The notes beneath the pieces were generated by a model. That model made no database searches. It was not told where the DNA came from and worked only from the letters and a program-made list of their open reading frames with translations. A program made the translations under genes and the position numbers. A DNA stretch of 19,909 nt from a bacterium (lineage in GTDB: Bacteria > Chloroflexota > Dormibacteria > Aeolococcales > Bog-877): assembly GCA_021798435.1 (NCBI GenBank), contig JAJZGN010000013.1:1-19909 (forward strand), in the 5' to 3' direction. Numbering within the stretch: the stretch's first letter is position 1; every line of letters starts with the position of its first letter. Positions 1 through 8,635 of this stretch are shown one piece after another.

Positions 1-13
1 GCGGAGATCTGAG

Positions 14-1597
14 GTGGGGCCGCTCCCTCTCTGGCAGGCCGCCGCCCTCGGGGCTTTGGGATTGCTTGCTCTCCTCCCGCGCCTTGTGGGCTGGACCTAC
101 GTGTTCCAGCTCGACGAGTACCTGCCCCCCCGCCTCCTCGCCAGCCTCCGGCGCCGCCTCGCTGCCCGACCCTGGCAGACGGCCGTTCTGGGGGTCGCGG
201 CGGCAATCCTGCTCCTCCTGGCGGCGCTTCTGCCGGCGCAGCTGCGGCCACTTCCTCTGCTGCTGGCGGCACTGCTGCCCCTGGCCCTCCGCCCCAGCTT
301 TGCCGTCCGCGCGCGCCTGAACTGGACCAAACGCGCCCGCCGGCTGTTCGCCGCCGCCGCCGGGGCCAGCCTTCTCCTCCTCTTCCTGGGCTTCTGGGCC
401 GGCCCCGAGGGCGCGGTGCTGCCCGGCCTCGCCGACCCGCTCTCGGCGCTCGCCCTCAGCCTGGCCGCCATCGCCTGGAGCCCCTACGAGAGCGGCAGGC
501 GGCGGGCCTTCATGAGGCAGGCCGAGCACCGGCTCGCGGAGGCCCATCCGCTGGTGGTGGGCATTACCGGGAGCTACGGCAAGACCACCACCAAGGTGCT
601 TCTGGCCCAACTCCTGGACGTGCCCGAGGGAAGCTGCTTCGCCACCCCCGCCAGTTACAACACCACCCTCGGCGTCTGCCGGGCGGTCAACGAGGGGCTC
701 CGCCCCCAGCACCGGGTTGCGGTGCTCGAGATGGGTGCCTACCGCCCCGGCGAGATCGCCGAAATCTGCTCTTTCAGCCATCCCCGGGTGGGGGTGGTGA
801 CCGCGGTTGGCCCGATGCACCTGGAGCGGTTCGGCACCGTGGGGCGGGTGGCCCAGGCGAAGTCCGAGCTCCTCGCCGCACTGCCCCAGGACGGCTTCGC
901 CGTGGTCCCCTCGGACATCCGGGAGCGATCGAGGCTTCTCGCGCCGCTCTCGGCCCGGCTGGTGGAGGTCGGCCGCCCCGGCGACCGGTGGTGGCTGGAG
1001 GGGGTGGAGGTCGCGCGCGGGGCCACCCGCTGCCGCCTCCGGGGGCGCGAGGGGGAGGAGCTGGAGCTGGAGGTCGGTCTCTTCGGCCGCCACCTGCTCC
1101 AGGACCTTCTCTGCGCCCTGGCGGTGGCAGCGGAGCTGGGCCGTCCGCTCCCGGAGCTGGCGGAGCGCGCCCGGGGGCTCAGGGGAGCCCCCCACCGGCT
1201 CGAGGTGACGCAGCGGGGAGGGGTCACCATCATCGACGACGCCTACAATTCCAACCCCGAGGGCGCCCGGGAGGCGCTGCAGCTTCTGAGCCAGCTGCCG
1301 GGCCGGCGCCGGGTGCTGGTCACCCCGGGATACATCGAACTCGGGGACGAGGAGGAGGAGAGCATGTCCGAGCTCGGCCGGCAGGCGGCGGCCGTCTGCA
1401 CCCATGTGATCCTGGTCGGTCCGCGTCACACCGAGCCGGTGTATCGGGGCCTCGCGGAGGCGGGCTTCCCCCCTGCCCAGGTCAGCGTGGTGGCCGATCT
1501 GGAAGAGGCCCAGGCGGTGCTCCCCAAGGTGGCCGGCGACGGGAGCGTGGTGCTCTTCGAGAACGACCTCCCCGACCAATACCGGGAGCAGCCGTGA
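14..1597 (+). CDS. Membrane-anchored MurF-like Mur ligase
   Basis: 527 aa. Residues 1-160 carry several hydrophobic segments (about 8-26, 56-95, 111-130 and 138-156) with Arg-rich loops, so the N-terminus is a membrane domain. A Mur ligase ATPase follows: P-loop GITGSYGKTTTK (183-194), the GPMHLERFGT region (266-275) and DDAYNSNPEG (408-417), which matches the DAYNxNP signature of MurF. Mur ligases use ATP to form amide bonds; MurF adds D-Ala-D-Ala to the UDP-MurNAc peptide. The usual soluble N-terminal UDP-substrate domain is not visible and the membrane region replaces it, so a lipid-linked or otherwise different substrate is possible. The GTG start at 14 has GGAG at 3-6. A TGA at 10-12 may end an upstream gene. 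Its stop overlaps the ddl start (GTGA), which supports a cell-wall role. The Mur ligase fold is certain; the exact reaction is inferred. Confidence 0.85.
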   Translation: MGPLPLWQAAALGALGLLALLPRLVGWTYVFQLDEYLPPRLLASLRRRLAARPWQTAVLGVAAAILLLLAALLPAQLRPLPLLLAALLPLALRPSFAVRARLNWTKRARRLFAAAAGASLLLLFLGFWAGPEGAVLPGLADPLSALALSLAAIAWSPYESGRRRAFMRQAEHRLAEAHPLVVGITGSYGKTTTKVLLAQLLDVPEGSCFATPASYNTTLGVCRAVNEGLRPQHRVAVLEMGAYRPGEIAEICSFSHPRVGVVTAVGPMHLERFGTVGRVAQAKSELLAALPQDGFAVVPSDIRERSRLLAPLSARLVEVGRPGDRWWLEGVEVARGATRCRLRGREGEELELEVGLFGRHLLQDLLCALAVAAELGRPLPELAERARGLRGAPHRLEVTQRGGVTIIDDAYNSNPEGAREALQLLSQLPGRRRVLVTPGYIELGDEEEESMSELGRQAAAVCTHVILVGPRHTEPVYRGLAEAGFPPAQVSVVADLEEAQAVLPKVAGDGSVVLFENDLPDQYREQP

Positions 1598-2706
1598 GCC
1601 TTGCTGGCCTCAAGGTGGGGGTGGTCTTCGGTTCCCGGTCCCCCGAGCATGAGATCAGCATCATCACCGCCTGCCAGGTCATGCCGGTCCTCCGGGAGCT
1701 GGGGGCGGTCGTCCTGCCCCTCTACCTGACCAAGGAGGGGCGGCTGCTCACCGATCCCTCGTTCGCCGAGCTGTCGACCTTCCGCCGCGAGCTGCCAACC
1801 GAGGGAACCGAAGTGGCGGTGGAGCTGGGGAGGGGCAGGTTGCGGACCCCCGGGGCAGGGGTCCTGGGTCGGAGCCGGGAACTCCTCCTGGACCTGATCT
1901 TCCCCCTGGTGCACGGCAGTCACGGCGAGGACGGGACGCTGGCCGCCCTCGCCGACCTCCTGCGCCTGCCCCAGGTCGGCTCGGGAACCATGGGCGCGGC
2001 CCTGGCGATGGACAAGTACCGGTCCAAGCAGCTGCTGGCCGCGGAGGGCCTCCCGGTGGTGCCGGGGCGGCTGGTGGGCGCTCCGGAGGGTGCCGCCGGA
2101 CTGGCGCTCCCGGTGGTGGTCAAGCCCAACCGCAGCGGGTCCAGCATCGGGGTGAGCCTGGTGGAGGAGGGGGCCGGGCTGGCACCGGCTTTGGAGTTGG
2201 CGCTGCAGTTCGACTCCGCGGCGATCGTCGAGCCGGCGGTGCCGGGGGCGGAGGACCTCAACTGCGCTGTGAAGCGCCGGGGGGAGAGAGCCTCAGAGGT
2301 GGAGCGCCCGCGCAAGCAGCAGGGGCTCCTCTCCTACCGGGACAAGTACGTCGGTGGTCCCAAAGGTGGGGCCAAGGGTAAGGCGGACCCCCGCCGTGAA
2401 CTCCCGGCGGCGATCTCCGCCGAGCTGCGCTCCAAAATCCGGGAGCTGGCGGTCCTGGCCTTCGATTCCCTGGACCTTGGGGGCACGGCGCGGGTCGACT
2501 TCCTCCTCTCGGACGGGGGGGAACTCTACGTCAACGAGGTCAACACCATCCCCGGGTCGCTGGCCTTCTACCTCTGGGAGGCCAGCGGCGTGGGTTTCGC
2601 CACCCTCTTGGAGGAGCTGGTGACCGAGGCCGTGGAGCTGGGACCGGGCCGGGATCCGAGCCTCAAGGGCAACCTTCTCGCGGCCGGAGAGCTGCTGGGC
2701 AAGTGA
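1594..2706 (+). CDS. ddl: D-alanine--D-alanine ligase
   Basis: 370 aa, usual length for the family. Ddl joins two D-alanines with ATP in the cytoplasm and supplies the dipeptide used by MurF. Visible ATP-grasp and Ddl landmarks are SPEHEIS (16-22, containing the substrate Glu), HGSHGEDG (107-114), MDKYRSK (139-145), VVKPNRSGSSIGV (175-187), DKYVGG (250-255), ARVDF (299-303) and NEVNTIPG (314-321). The GTG start at 1594 overlaps the preceding stop by 4 bases and has GGGAG at 1583-1587. The reading frame stays open upstream to 988, but that stretch is a shadow of the MurF-like gene and lacks Ddl character. Translational coupling to the MurF-like gene is likely. The gene ends 4 bases before the convergent yvcK stop, with no obvious terminator between them. 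Confidence 0.93.
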   Translation: MSLAGLKVGVVFGSRSPEHEISIITACQVMPVLRELGAVVLPLYLTKEGRLLTDPSFAELSTFRRELPTEGTEVAVELGRGRLRTPGAGVLGRSRELLLDLIFPLVHGSHGEDGTLAALADLLRLPQVGSGTMGAALAMDKYRSKQLLAAEGLPVVPGRLVGAPEGAAGLALPVVVKPNRSGSSIGVSLVEEGAGLAPALELALQFDSAAIVEPAVPGAEDLNCAVKRRGERASEVERPRKQQGLLSYRDKYVGGPKGGAKGKADPRRELPAAISAELRSKIRELAVLAFDSLDLGGTARVDFLLSDGGELYVNEVNTIPGSLAFYLWEASGVGFATLLEELVTEAVELGPGRDPSLKGNLLAAGELLGK

Positions 2707-2710
2707 GGCG

Positions 2711-4018
2711 TCAGGCTCGCTGCCAGACCCGCTTCATGAGGACCTGGGCCAGCTTGTCCGGGTCGTGGTGGGTGGTGAGCCGCGGATTGGCGAGGTCGGC
2801 GAGCACGAACTTGGGCCGGTCCCCGTGCTGGGCCAGCCGCCGCCGGTCGAAGGCGACGCGGCGAATCCCGGCCTCGACGGCGGCTGGGGAGAGCGGCAGG
2901 GCGAGGTTGCTGTTGGCCACCACGTAGTCGAAGAGCCCCGGCCCGACGTATTGGTCCAGGACCTCCAGGTGGTCGTGGACCGTGAAATTGGTGGTCTCGC
3001 CGGCCTGGGTGGCGACGTTGCAGACGTAGACCTTGAGGGCTGGTGACCGGCGCAAGGTCTCCACCATCCCGTCCACCAGCAGGTTGGGAAGCAGGCTGGT
3101 GTACAGGCTTCCGGGCCCCACCACCACCATCTCGGCGTTGAGCAGCGCCAGCTCCGCCTCCGGGTTGAGGGGGGGATGCTCGGGCACCAGGAAGACCTGG
3201 CTGATCGGCCCCTTGGCGGTGGGCACGGAGGACTCGCCGACCAGCACCTCCTCCCCGGAGAGGGCGCAGAGGGTGACGCTCTCCAGGGTCGAGGGCACGA
3301 TCTGCCCGCGCACGGCCAGCACCCGGCCGGACTCCCGCAGCGCGTGTTCGAAGTCCCCGGTGATGGCGGTCATGGCCATGATGAAGAGGTTGCCGAAGGA
3401 GTGCCCCTGCAGGGAGCCTTCCTCGAAGCGGTACTGGAAGAGCTCGGCCATGAGGGGCTCGACGTCCGCCAGGGCGGTGAGGCACTGGCGGAAGTCCCCG
3501 GGGGGAAGGACCTGGTACTCGGCCCGGAGGCGGCCGGAGCTGCCCCCGTCATCGGCCACCGTCACCAGGGCGGTCACGTTGCCACTGTGGCGCTTGATTC
3601 CCCGCAGCAGGGTGGAGAGGCCGGTGCCCCCGCCGATGGCGACGATCCTCGGGCCCTTGCGCAGCCGGCGGAAGTCGTAGAGCCGCTCCACCAGCGCCTT
3701 GTCCCCCCCGGGGAAGGGGCTGAGCAGGGACTTGGTGAGCTTGTAGAGTCCGAGCCCCAGGATGAGGAGCCCGACGGAGACGAAGAGGATCGCCCGGACC
3801 CAGCGGGGCCAGAACTGCAGGGTGAGGTCGTAGGTGAACGCGGGCAGGCGGGCGTGGAGGTAGAACTCCCTCAGGGCGTAGCTGATCCCCAGGCTGATCG
3901 CCACGACCGCGAAGACGGTCACCCCCAGCCACCGCTTGACGTGCAGGCCGGGCACCAGCCAGCGCGTCACGCCCAGATTGAGCCGCGGCGTTCGCATGAT
4001 GTGGCGGGATCGTACCAC
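2711..4018 (-). CDS. yvcK: YvcK/CofD-like UDP-sugar-binding protein with membrane anchor
   Basis: 435 aa from the GTG at 4018; an in-frame ATG at 3997 would shorten it by 7 residues, and neither start has a clear ribosome binding site. Residues 1-100 hold two hydrophobic helices (about 30-48 and 76-93). The YvcK domain then begins with IVAIGGGTGLSTLLRG (125-140), ADDGGSSGRLR (155-165), PPGDFRQCL (172-180) and HSFGNLF (206-212). In Bacillus and relatives YvcK binds UDP-GlcNAc and is needed for growth on gluconeogenic carbon and for cell-wall balance. It is often next to rapZ and whiA, but neither is here. Instead it lies tail to tail with the MurF-like/ddl pair and divergent from ilvE. The CofD-like fold (2-phospholactate transferase relatives) is shared, but the motifs and N-terminal anchor favour YvcK. 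Confidence 0.88.
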   Translation of the reverse strand: MVRSRHIMRTPRLNLGVTRWLVPGLHVKRWLGVTVFAVVAISLGISYALREFYLHARLPAFTYDLTLQFWPRWVRAILFVSVGLLILGLGLYKLTKSLLSPFPGGDKALVERLYDFRRLRKGPRIVAIGGGTGLSTLLRGIKRHSGNVTALVTVADDGGSSGRLRAEYQVLPPGDFRQCLTALADVEPLMAELFQYRFEEGSLQGHSFGNLFIMAMTAITGDFEHALRESGRVLAVRGQIVPSTLESVTLCALSGEEVLVGESSVPTAKGPISQVFLVPEHPPLNPEAELALLNAEMVVVGPGSLYTSLLPNLLVDGMVETLRRSPALKVYVCNVATQAGETTNFTVHDHLEVLDQYVGPGLFDYVVANSNLALPLSPAAVEAGIRRVAFDRRRLAQHGDRPKFVLADLANPRLTTHHDPDKLAQVLMKRVWQRA

Positions 4019-4058
4019 CGGCCGAACCCGCCACCCCAGTCCCAGGGCCCGGCCGAGC

Positions 4059-4064
4059 TATATT
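4059..4064 (+). promoter_or_regulatory. Possible -10 element of ilvE
   Basis: TATATT lies in the 83-base gap between the divergent yvcK and ilvE genes, 38 bases before the ilvE ATG and 26 bases before its ribosome binding site. It is one of the few A/T-rich hexamers in this GC-rich DNA. No convincing -35 box is visible 16-18 bases upstream, so the call rests on the -10 and its position. A yvcK promoter facing the other way must share this short gap. Confidence 0.35.
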
Positions 4065-4101
4065 GGCCCGGCAGCCGTTGGCGCCGGTGCGGGAGGAAGC
4101 C

Positions 4102-5088
4102 ATGGAGGTTCTGGAGACGGCCAGCGTGAAGACTGAGGCGCCGGCCCGGCAGGCCGACCAGTCCTTCGACCGGGAGACGGCGGTCGTCTTCTTCCAGGGT
4201 AGGTTGCGGCGCTACGGGGAGTGCCGCCTCGGGCCCATGACCCACGCCCTCCACTACGGCACCGCCTGCTTCGAGGGGATTCGCGCCCATTGGAACCCCA
4301 ACCAGGAGCAGCTCTTCCTCTTCCGGGCCCGGGAGCACTACGAGCGCCTGGCCCAGTCCGCGCACATCCTGAACATGAGCCTCCCCCTGGATCCCCCGCG
4401 GCTCTGCGAGCTGACTCGCGAGCTGCTGGCGGCCAACGGCTTCCGCCAGGACGTCTACGTCCGGCCCCTGGTCTACAAGTCGTCCGAGGAGATCGGGGTG
4501 CGACTCCACGGCCTGGAGCGCGACCTCCTGATCTACGCCCAGCCGTTCGGTAGGTACATCGAAGCGGCCACGGGCGTCCGCTGCATGGTCTCCTCGTGGC
4601 GGCGGGTGGATGACAACTCCGCCCCCGCCCGGGCCAAGATCACCGGGACCTACGTAAACGCCGCCCTGGCCAAGTCTGAGGCCGTTGAGAACGGCTACGA
4701 CGAGGCCATCGTCCTGGGGCAGGACGGCCACGTCAGCGAGGGCTCGGCGGAGAACCTCTTCATCATCCGCAAGGGGACCTTGATCACGCCGCCGGTGTCC
4801 GACAACATCCTGGAAGGGATCACCAGGGACACCCTGATGCGGCTCTGGAGCGAGGACCTCGGTCTTCCCCTTCTCGAGCGATCGGTCGACCGCACCGAGC
4901 TCTACATCGCCGATGAGGTCTTCCTCTGCGGCACCGGGGCCCAGTTCTCCCCGGTGGTGGAGGTGGACCACCGCCAGGTGGGGATCGGCAAGGTCGGCCC
5001 CTACAGCCAGGCGCTCGGGGAGCTCTACGCCAAGGTGGTCCGCGGTGAGGTGGAGAAGTACAGGGAGTGGTGCCTCCCGGTCTACTGA
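4102..5088 (+). CDS. ilvE: Branched-chain amino acid aminotransferase
   Basis: 328 aa, class IV PLP-dependent aminotransferase. It transfers the amino group between glutamate and the keto acids of valine, leucine and isoleucine. Key features are MTHALHYGTACFEGIRAH (46-63), the PLP Schiff-base lysine in ARAKITGTYVN (Lys179), VSEGSAENLF (211-220), the PLP-phosphate region GITRD (239-243) and ADEVFLCGT (270-278). The ATG at 4102 is preferred to the TTG at 4063 because GGGAGGAA sits at 4091-4098 just upstream and the extra 13 residues are not family-like. It appears to be a single-gene unit. D-amino acid transaminase and aminodeoxychorismate lyase share the fold, but the length and the YGTACFEGIR and SEGSAENLF motifs favour IlvE. 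Confidence 0.93.
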   Translation: MEVLETASVKTEAPARQADQSFDRETAVVFFQGRLRRYGECRLGPMTHALHYGTACFEGIRAHWNPNQEQLFLFRAREHYERLAQSAHILNMSLPLDPPRLCELTRELLAANGFRQDVYVRPLVYKSSEEIGVRLHGLERDLLIYAQPFGRYIEAATGVRCMVSSWRRVDDNSAPARAKITGTYVNAALAKSEAVENGYDEAIVLGQDGHVSEGSAENLFIIRKGTLITPPVSDNILEGITRDTLMRLWSEDLGLPLLERSVDRTELYIADEVFLCGTGAQFSPVVEVDHRQVGIGKVGPYSQALGELYAKVVRGEVEKYREWCLPVY

Positions 5089-5352
5089 GGGCGGGGGCGG
5101 AGGGCGCTGGCCAGGGTCAGGCTGGGGAGTCTCATCCGGTCGGCCCGGCGCACCACTTCGCCCACCACCTTGCCGGGGAGGCCCTGAAGGCCCAGCCGCC
5201 CCTCCCCGGTCACCACCGGTCCGGCTCCGGCCAGCTCCGAGTCGAGTGCGATCAGCTCCGCCACCAGCTCCGTCGGGGACCAGCCGGGCGCCGCCGAACG
5301 TTAACAGGCCGAAGCCCGCGCCGCTGGCGACCAGGACAGGTTGCCGTCGCAT
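5082..5352 (-). pseudogene. Glycerate kinase remnant, truncated and frameshifted
   Basis: On the minus strand residues encoded at about 5352-5280 read GAGFGLLTFGGARLVP. After a one-base shift the frame continues TELVAELIALDSELAGAG, then PVVTGEGRLG and a GK-containing segment, to a TAG at 5082-5084. This resembles the C-terminal region of GarK/GlxK-type glycerate kinases (GGLGF, GARLVPGAELV, ADLVITGEGR, GKAP). Removing one G from the GGGG run at 5275-5278 joins the two frames exactly. Only about 90 residues of a roughly 370-residue enzyme remain: the N-terminal two thirds are missing and the extreme C-terminus is lost at the ilvE stop. This fragment fills most of the 389-base gap between ilvE and the kinase gene. 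It is a relic unless an assembly error explains the shift; the 5' truncation would remain either way. Confidence 0.6.
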
Positions 5353-5477
5353 CCCGCGGGAGGGGCCAGGATCCGCTCCTCCCGGGCGCTTGTCACCTCG
5401 ATATGTTCCTGCCGACGCCGCTCGACTGGATCCGGTCGTAGGATGGGAGTCCGGTTGGAGCCACAGGAGACCTGGAG

Positions 5478-7997
5478 GTGAGCGCAGGCGGCCGCGGGGG
5501 GAGAGGATGGTGGGCCCTGCCTGGGCGCTGGGCCAACCAGCACTGGCAGCGCCTCACCATTCGGGGGCGCATCCTCACGGCCATGCTCGCGGTGTCGGTG
5601 ATCCCTCTCGCGGTTGTGAGTGCCGCCGGGATCGCCGCCCTCCAGGAGCTGAACTCCGGGGCGCTGCAGTCCGCCAACCAGCAGCTCGTGGCCGCCCAGG
5701 GCACCCATCTCCAAGAGCTGGTGACCAGTAAGGCCGCAGGAGTCGACGACGAGCTGGCGGCCATCGAGAGCCAGGTGACCCTGGTGGGCAAGGCCGCCCA
5801 GGCCGAGCTCTCCTCGCCGGGGTCGGGGCTGGGGACCCTGGACAACGCCTCGAGCTACGCCGTCCTGGGCACGGTCGGGGCGCAGTCGGCGGCTCTGAAG
5901 GCGGGCCTCAGCGACCTCGCGGGCCTTCTGACGGAGATCCCGGCGCTGCACCACCGCGAGGTCGCCGAGGCCTGGATCAACCTGCCCCAGTACGGGATGG
6001 TTGAGGTCACCCCTGCGAGGGCGGTGAGCGCAGCCGACCGCTCCCGGTTCGAGCAGCTTCTGCCGTCGCCGAGCGTGTATCAGGCGGGGATAGCCCAAGC
6101 CGCCGCCGCCGACCAGCTCCAGTCGTCCGCCTGGCGCCAGCTTATCGACCAGTCCCCTCAGACCGCGGTGTGGACTCCTGTGTACAACAACCCCCTGGCC
6201 GGCGGGCCCACGGTGACCGTCGCCACCCAGGGGGCCACCGCCGCCGGGACCCAGTTCCAGGTCGGGGCCAACATCACTGTGAGCAGCCTGGTGTCCGCGT
6301 TCCTGGCCGGGCCCCCGGGGAGCGCCCAGGGCAGCTACGGCTTCCTGCTGAGCCCAGAGGGCAACGTGATCTCGGTGGGCGCGGCAGGCACCTCGGCGCT
6401 GGGGCTGCCTTCCCACGGTCGGCCCACGGAGCCGGTGAGCCTCACCCAGAAGGGCAATCCCTGGCTCCCGGTCGCCACCCAGATGCGCCTCGGGCTCCAG
6501 GGTTCCGGGCAGATCACCCTGGATGGAGAGCCTGTCGACGTGTTCTACAGCCCGCTCCCCGCCAGCCAGTGGAGCTATGGGGTAGCGCTCCCGGTCTCCG
6601 GCCTGGACGCCAGCGTCGTCGGCTTCTCCCAGGAGATCAGCCACGGGCTGGCCGGGGCGATCGCCGTCCTGATCCCCATTTTGTTGCTGTTGGGGGGATT
6701 GGTGCTGATCTTCACCAACCTCCTGAGCCGCCGGCTGCTGGACCCGCTGGCGCGGCTGCGCTCGGCCTCCGAGCGGCTGGCGAAGGGGGACCTGGACACC
6801 GCGGTCGCGGTGTCCCCCGGCCCGGTGGACGAGATCGTCGGCCTTGAGCTCAGCCTGGACCGGCTACGCCGCCGTCTGGGGGCCCAGCGGACCCAGATCG
6901 AAACCGCCCGGGAGGAGCTGGAGCGGCGGGTCCGGGAGCGGACCGCCGAGCTCGCCCAGCGCAACCAGGAGCTCACCACCCTCAACACCCTGACCTCGGC
7001 CCTGGGGCGTTCGCTGGTGGTGAGCGAGCTGGCGACCGCCGCCGCGGCCCAGCTCCAGGCGGTCTGGGACCTCCCGGGGGTCTGGATATACGTCACCGAT
7101 GGCCTGGACCCCAGCGGCCTGCGGCTGGTGGGGCGCGCGGGTCCGGAGTCCGGGGAGCCTCCGCCCGCGGCAGCCGAAGGTCCCACCGCCCCTGCGGAGA
7201 TGCTTCTCCTCCCCCTGACCGCCGCCGGAGGTGAGGTCGGGCTGCTGGTACTGCGCGGCCGGGGATCGGTCAACCACCGCCAGCGTGAGCTGCTGGAGGT
7301 GGTGGGGGGCCAGCTCGGACTGGCCCTGCGCAACGCCCAGCTGTTCGTGGACACCCAGGAGCTGGCCACCATCAACGAGCGCAACCGCATCGCCCGCGAG
7401 ATCCACGACACCCTTGCCCAGGGCCTGGCCGGGATCATCGTCCAGCTCCAGGCCGCCGACGCCTGGATGGGGCGGGAGTCGGAACGGTCCCGCGGGGCCC
7501 TGCGCCAGGCCACCGAGCTGGCCCGCTCCAGCCTCCAGGAGGCCCGGCGCTCGGTCTGGGACCTGCGCCCGGAGGGGCTGCAGCGGGCGGGCCTGGCCGG
7601 GGCGATCCGGGACGAGCTGGCCCGGGTGAGGGAGCGCTCGGGGATTCACACCAGCCTGCGCCTCCGGGGGCTCCGAGGGCTCTCGCTGCCGGCCCAGCTG
7701 GAGGTGACGGTGTTCCGGATCGTCAGGGAGGCGGTGGTCAACGCCGTGCGCCATGGATCTCCGACCGAGGTCACGGTCGAGCTCAGCTGGCGCCAAGGGA
7801 GGCTCCAGGTGGTGGTCGCCGACGATGGACGTGGCTTCGACCCCTCGGGCCCCTCCCGGCACGGCAGCTTCGGGGTGACCTCGATGCGGGAGCGCGCCGC
7901 CGGCGCTGGCGGTGAGCTGGCACTGGACAGCCGGCCGGGAGGTGGTGCCAGAGTGATCCTGTCGGTGCCCTGTCCCAAGGCCGAGGTGGCGAGGTGA
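5478..7997 (+). CDS. Sensor histidine kinase (extracytoplasmic sensor, HAMP, GAF-like, HisKA_3)
   Basis: 839 aa NarL-type kinase. The order is: cytoplasmic N-tail; transmembrane helix about 33-53; a 335-residue extracytoplasmic domain with dCache-like layout; transmembrane helix about 391-414; HAMP (415-468); coiled coil (468-500); GAF-like domain (about 502-622); HisKA_3 dimerisation helix with phosphoacceptor His643 in REIHDTLAQG (640-649); HATPase with N-box FRIVREAVVNAVRHG (746-760), DDGRGFD (782-788) and GSFGVTSMRER (796-806). It should sense an external ligand and phosphorylate the regulator encoded next, whose start overlaps its stop. The GTG start at 5478 has AGGAG at 5465-5469. The peptide-type ABC genes downstream suggest a peptide or oligosaccharide signal, but this is inference from position. 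Confidence 0.92.
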   Translation: MSAGGRGGRGWWALPGRWANQHWQRLTIRGRILTAMLAVSVIPLAVVSAAGIAALQELNSGALQSANQQLVAAQGTHLQELVTSKAAGVDDELAAIESQVTLVGKAAQAELSSPGSGLGTLDNASSYAVLGTVGAQSAALKAGLSDLAGLLTEIPALHHREVAEAWINLPQYGMVEVTPARAVSAADRSRFEQLLPSPSVYQAGIAQAAAADQLQSSAWRQLIDQSPQTAVWTPVYNNPLAGGPTVTVATQGATAAGTQFQVGANITVSSLVSAFLAGPPGSAQGSYGFLLSPEGNVISVGAAGTSALGLPSHGRPTEPVSLTQKGNPWLPVATQMRLGLQGSGQITLDGEPVDVFYSPLPASQWSYGVALPVSGLDASVVGFSQEISHGLAGAIAVLIPILLLLGGLVLIFTNLLSRRLLDPLARLRSASERLAKGDLDTAVAVSPGPVDEIVGLELSLDRLRRRLGAQRTQIETAREELERRVRERTAELAQRNQELTTLNTLTSALGRSLVVSELATAAAAQLQAVWDLPGVWIYVTDGLDPSGLRLVGRAGPESGEPPPAAAEGPTAPAEMLLLPLTAAGGEVGLLVLRGRGSVNHRQRELLEVVGGQLGLALRNAQLFVDTQELATINERNRIAREIHDTLAQGLAGIIVQLQAADAWMGRESERSRGALRQATELARSSLQEARRSVWDLRPEGLQRAGLAGAIRDELARVRERSGIHTSLRLRGLRGLSLPAQLEVTVFRIVREAVVNAVRHGSPTEVTVELSWRQGRLQVVVADDGRGFDPSGPSRHGSFGVTSMRERAAGAGGELALDSRPGGGARVILSVPCPKAEVAR

Positions 7998-8635
7998 TTC
8001 GGGTGCTGGTGGCGGATGACCACCCGGTGGTCCGGCAGGGACTGTGCGCCATGCTGGAGGCGGAGCCTGACCTCTCCGTGGTGGCTGACGTCGGGGACGG
8101 GGCCTCCGCGGTGGCGTCCACTCTCGACCTCTGCCCTGACGTGGTGCTCATGGATGTTCAGATGCCAGGAATGGACGGCATCCAAGCGCTGCGCGAGATC
8201 CTCGGGCGCAGCCCCAGCACCCGGGTGGTGATGCTGACCACCTTCGGCCACGAGAACTACGTGGTCCCCAGCTTCCGGGCCGGGGCGGTGGGCTACCTGC
8301 TCAAGGACGTCTCCCGCCAGGAGTTGGCGGAGTCGATACGGCGGGTCGCAGGGGGTGAGTCCCTCCTGGAGCGCCCAGCGCCGATCCCGGAGACGGCGGC
8401 CATCTCCGATCGGGAGCTGGAGGTGCTCGGCCTGATGGCCCGGGAGATGACCAACCGCGAGATCGCCCAGCGGCTCTTCCTCAGCGAGCACACGGTCAAG
8501 ACCCACGTCAGCCACATCCTCGCCAAGCTCGGGGCGGTGGATCGAGCCGGGGCCGTTCTGCGGGCCTGGCGGCAGGGGCTGGTGCCGGTGGAGCAGGAGC
8601 CCACTCCCGGCGCAAATCAGCCTAATGGGGGATGA
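7994..8635 (+). CDS. NarL/LuxR-family response regulator
   Basis: 213 aa. The receiver domain (1-120) shows the acidic pair ADD (7-9), phosphoacceptor Asp54 in LMDVQMPGMDG, the switch Thr82/Thr83 and Lys104 in LLKD. A short linker leads to a LuxR-type helix-turn-helix (about 136-195) with SDRELEVLGLMA, TNREIAQRLFLSEHTVKTH and a C-terminal helix. It is a DNA-binding transcription regulator activated by the kinase encoded upstream. The GTG start overlaps the kinase stop as GTGA, so the two are translationally coupled. The ABC substrate-binding gene beginning 111 bases downstream is the nearest candidate target. Confidence 0.94.
   Translation: MIRVLVADDHPVVRQGLCAMLEAEPDLSVVADVGDGASAVASTLDLCPDVVLMDVQMPGMDGIQALREILGRSPSTRVVMLTTFGHENYVVPSFRAGAVGYLLKDVSRQELAESIRRVAGGESLLERPAPIPETAAISDRELEVLGLMAREMTNREIAQRLFLSEHTVKTHVSHILAKLGAVDRAGAVLRAWRQGLVPVEQEPTPGANQPNGG

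Noticed and set aside
988..1593. 202-codon upstream extension of the ddl frame
   Set aside because: It lies inside the MurF-like gene and its translation is low-complexity Gly/Pro/Arg; Ddl similarity starts after GTG 1594.
3967..5352. 461-codon minus-strand frame antisense to ilvE
   Set aside because: Most of it is a shadow of ilvE with Pro/Gly/Arg-rich translation. Only its first part, outside ilvE, is meaningful, as the glycerate kinase relic.
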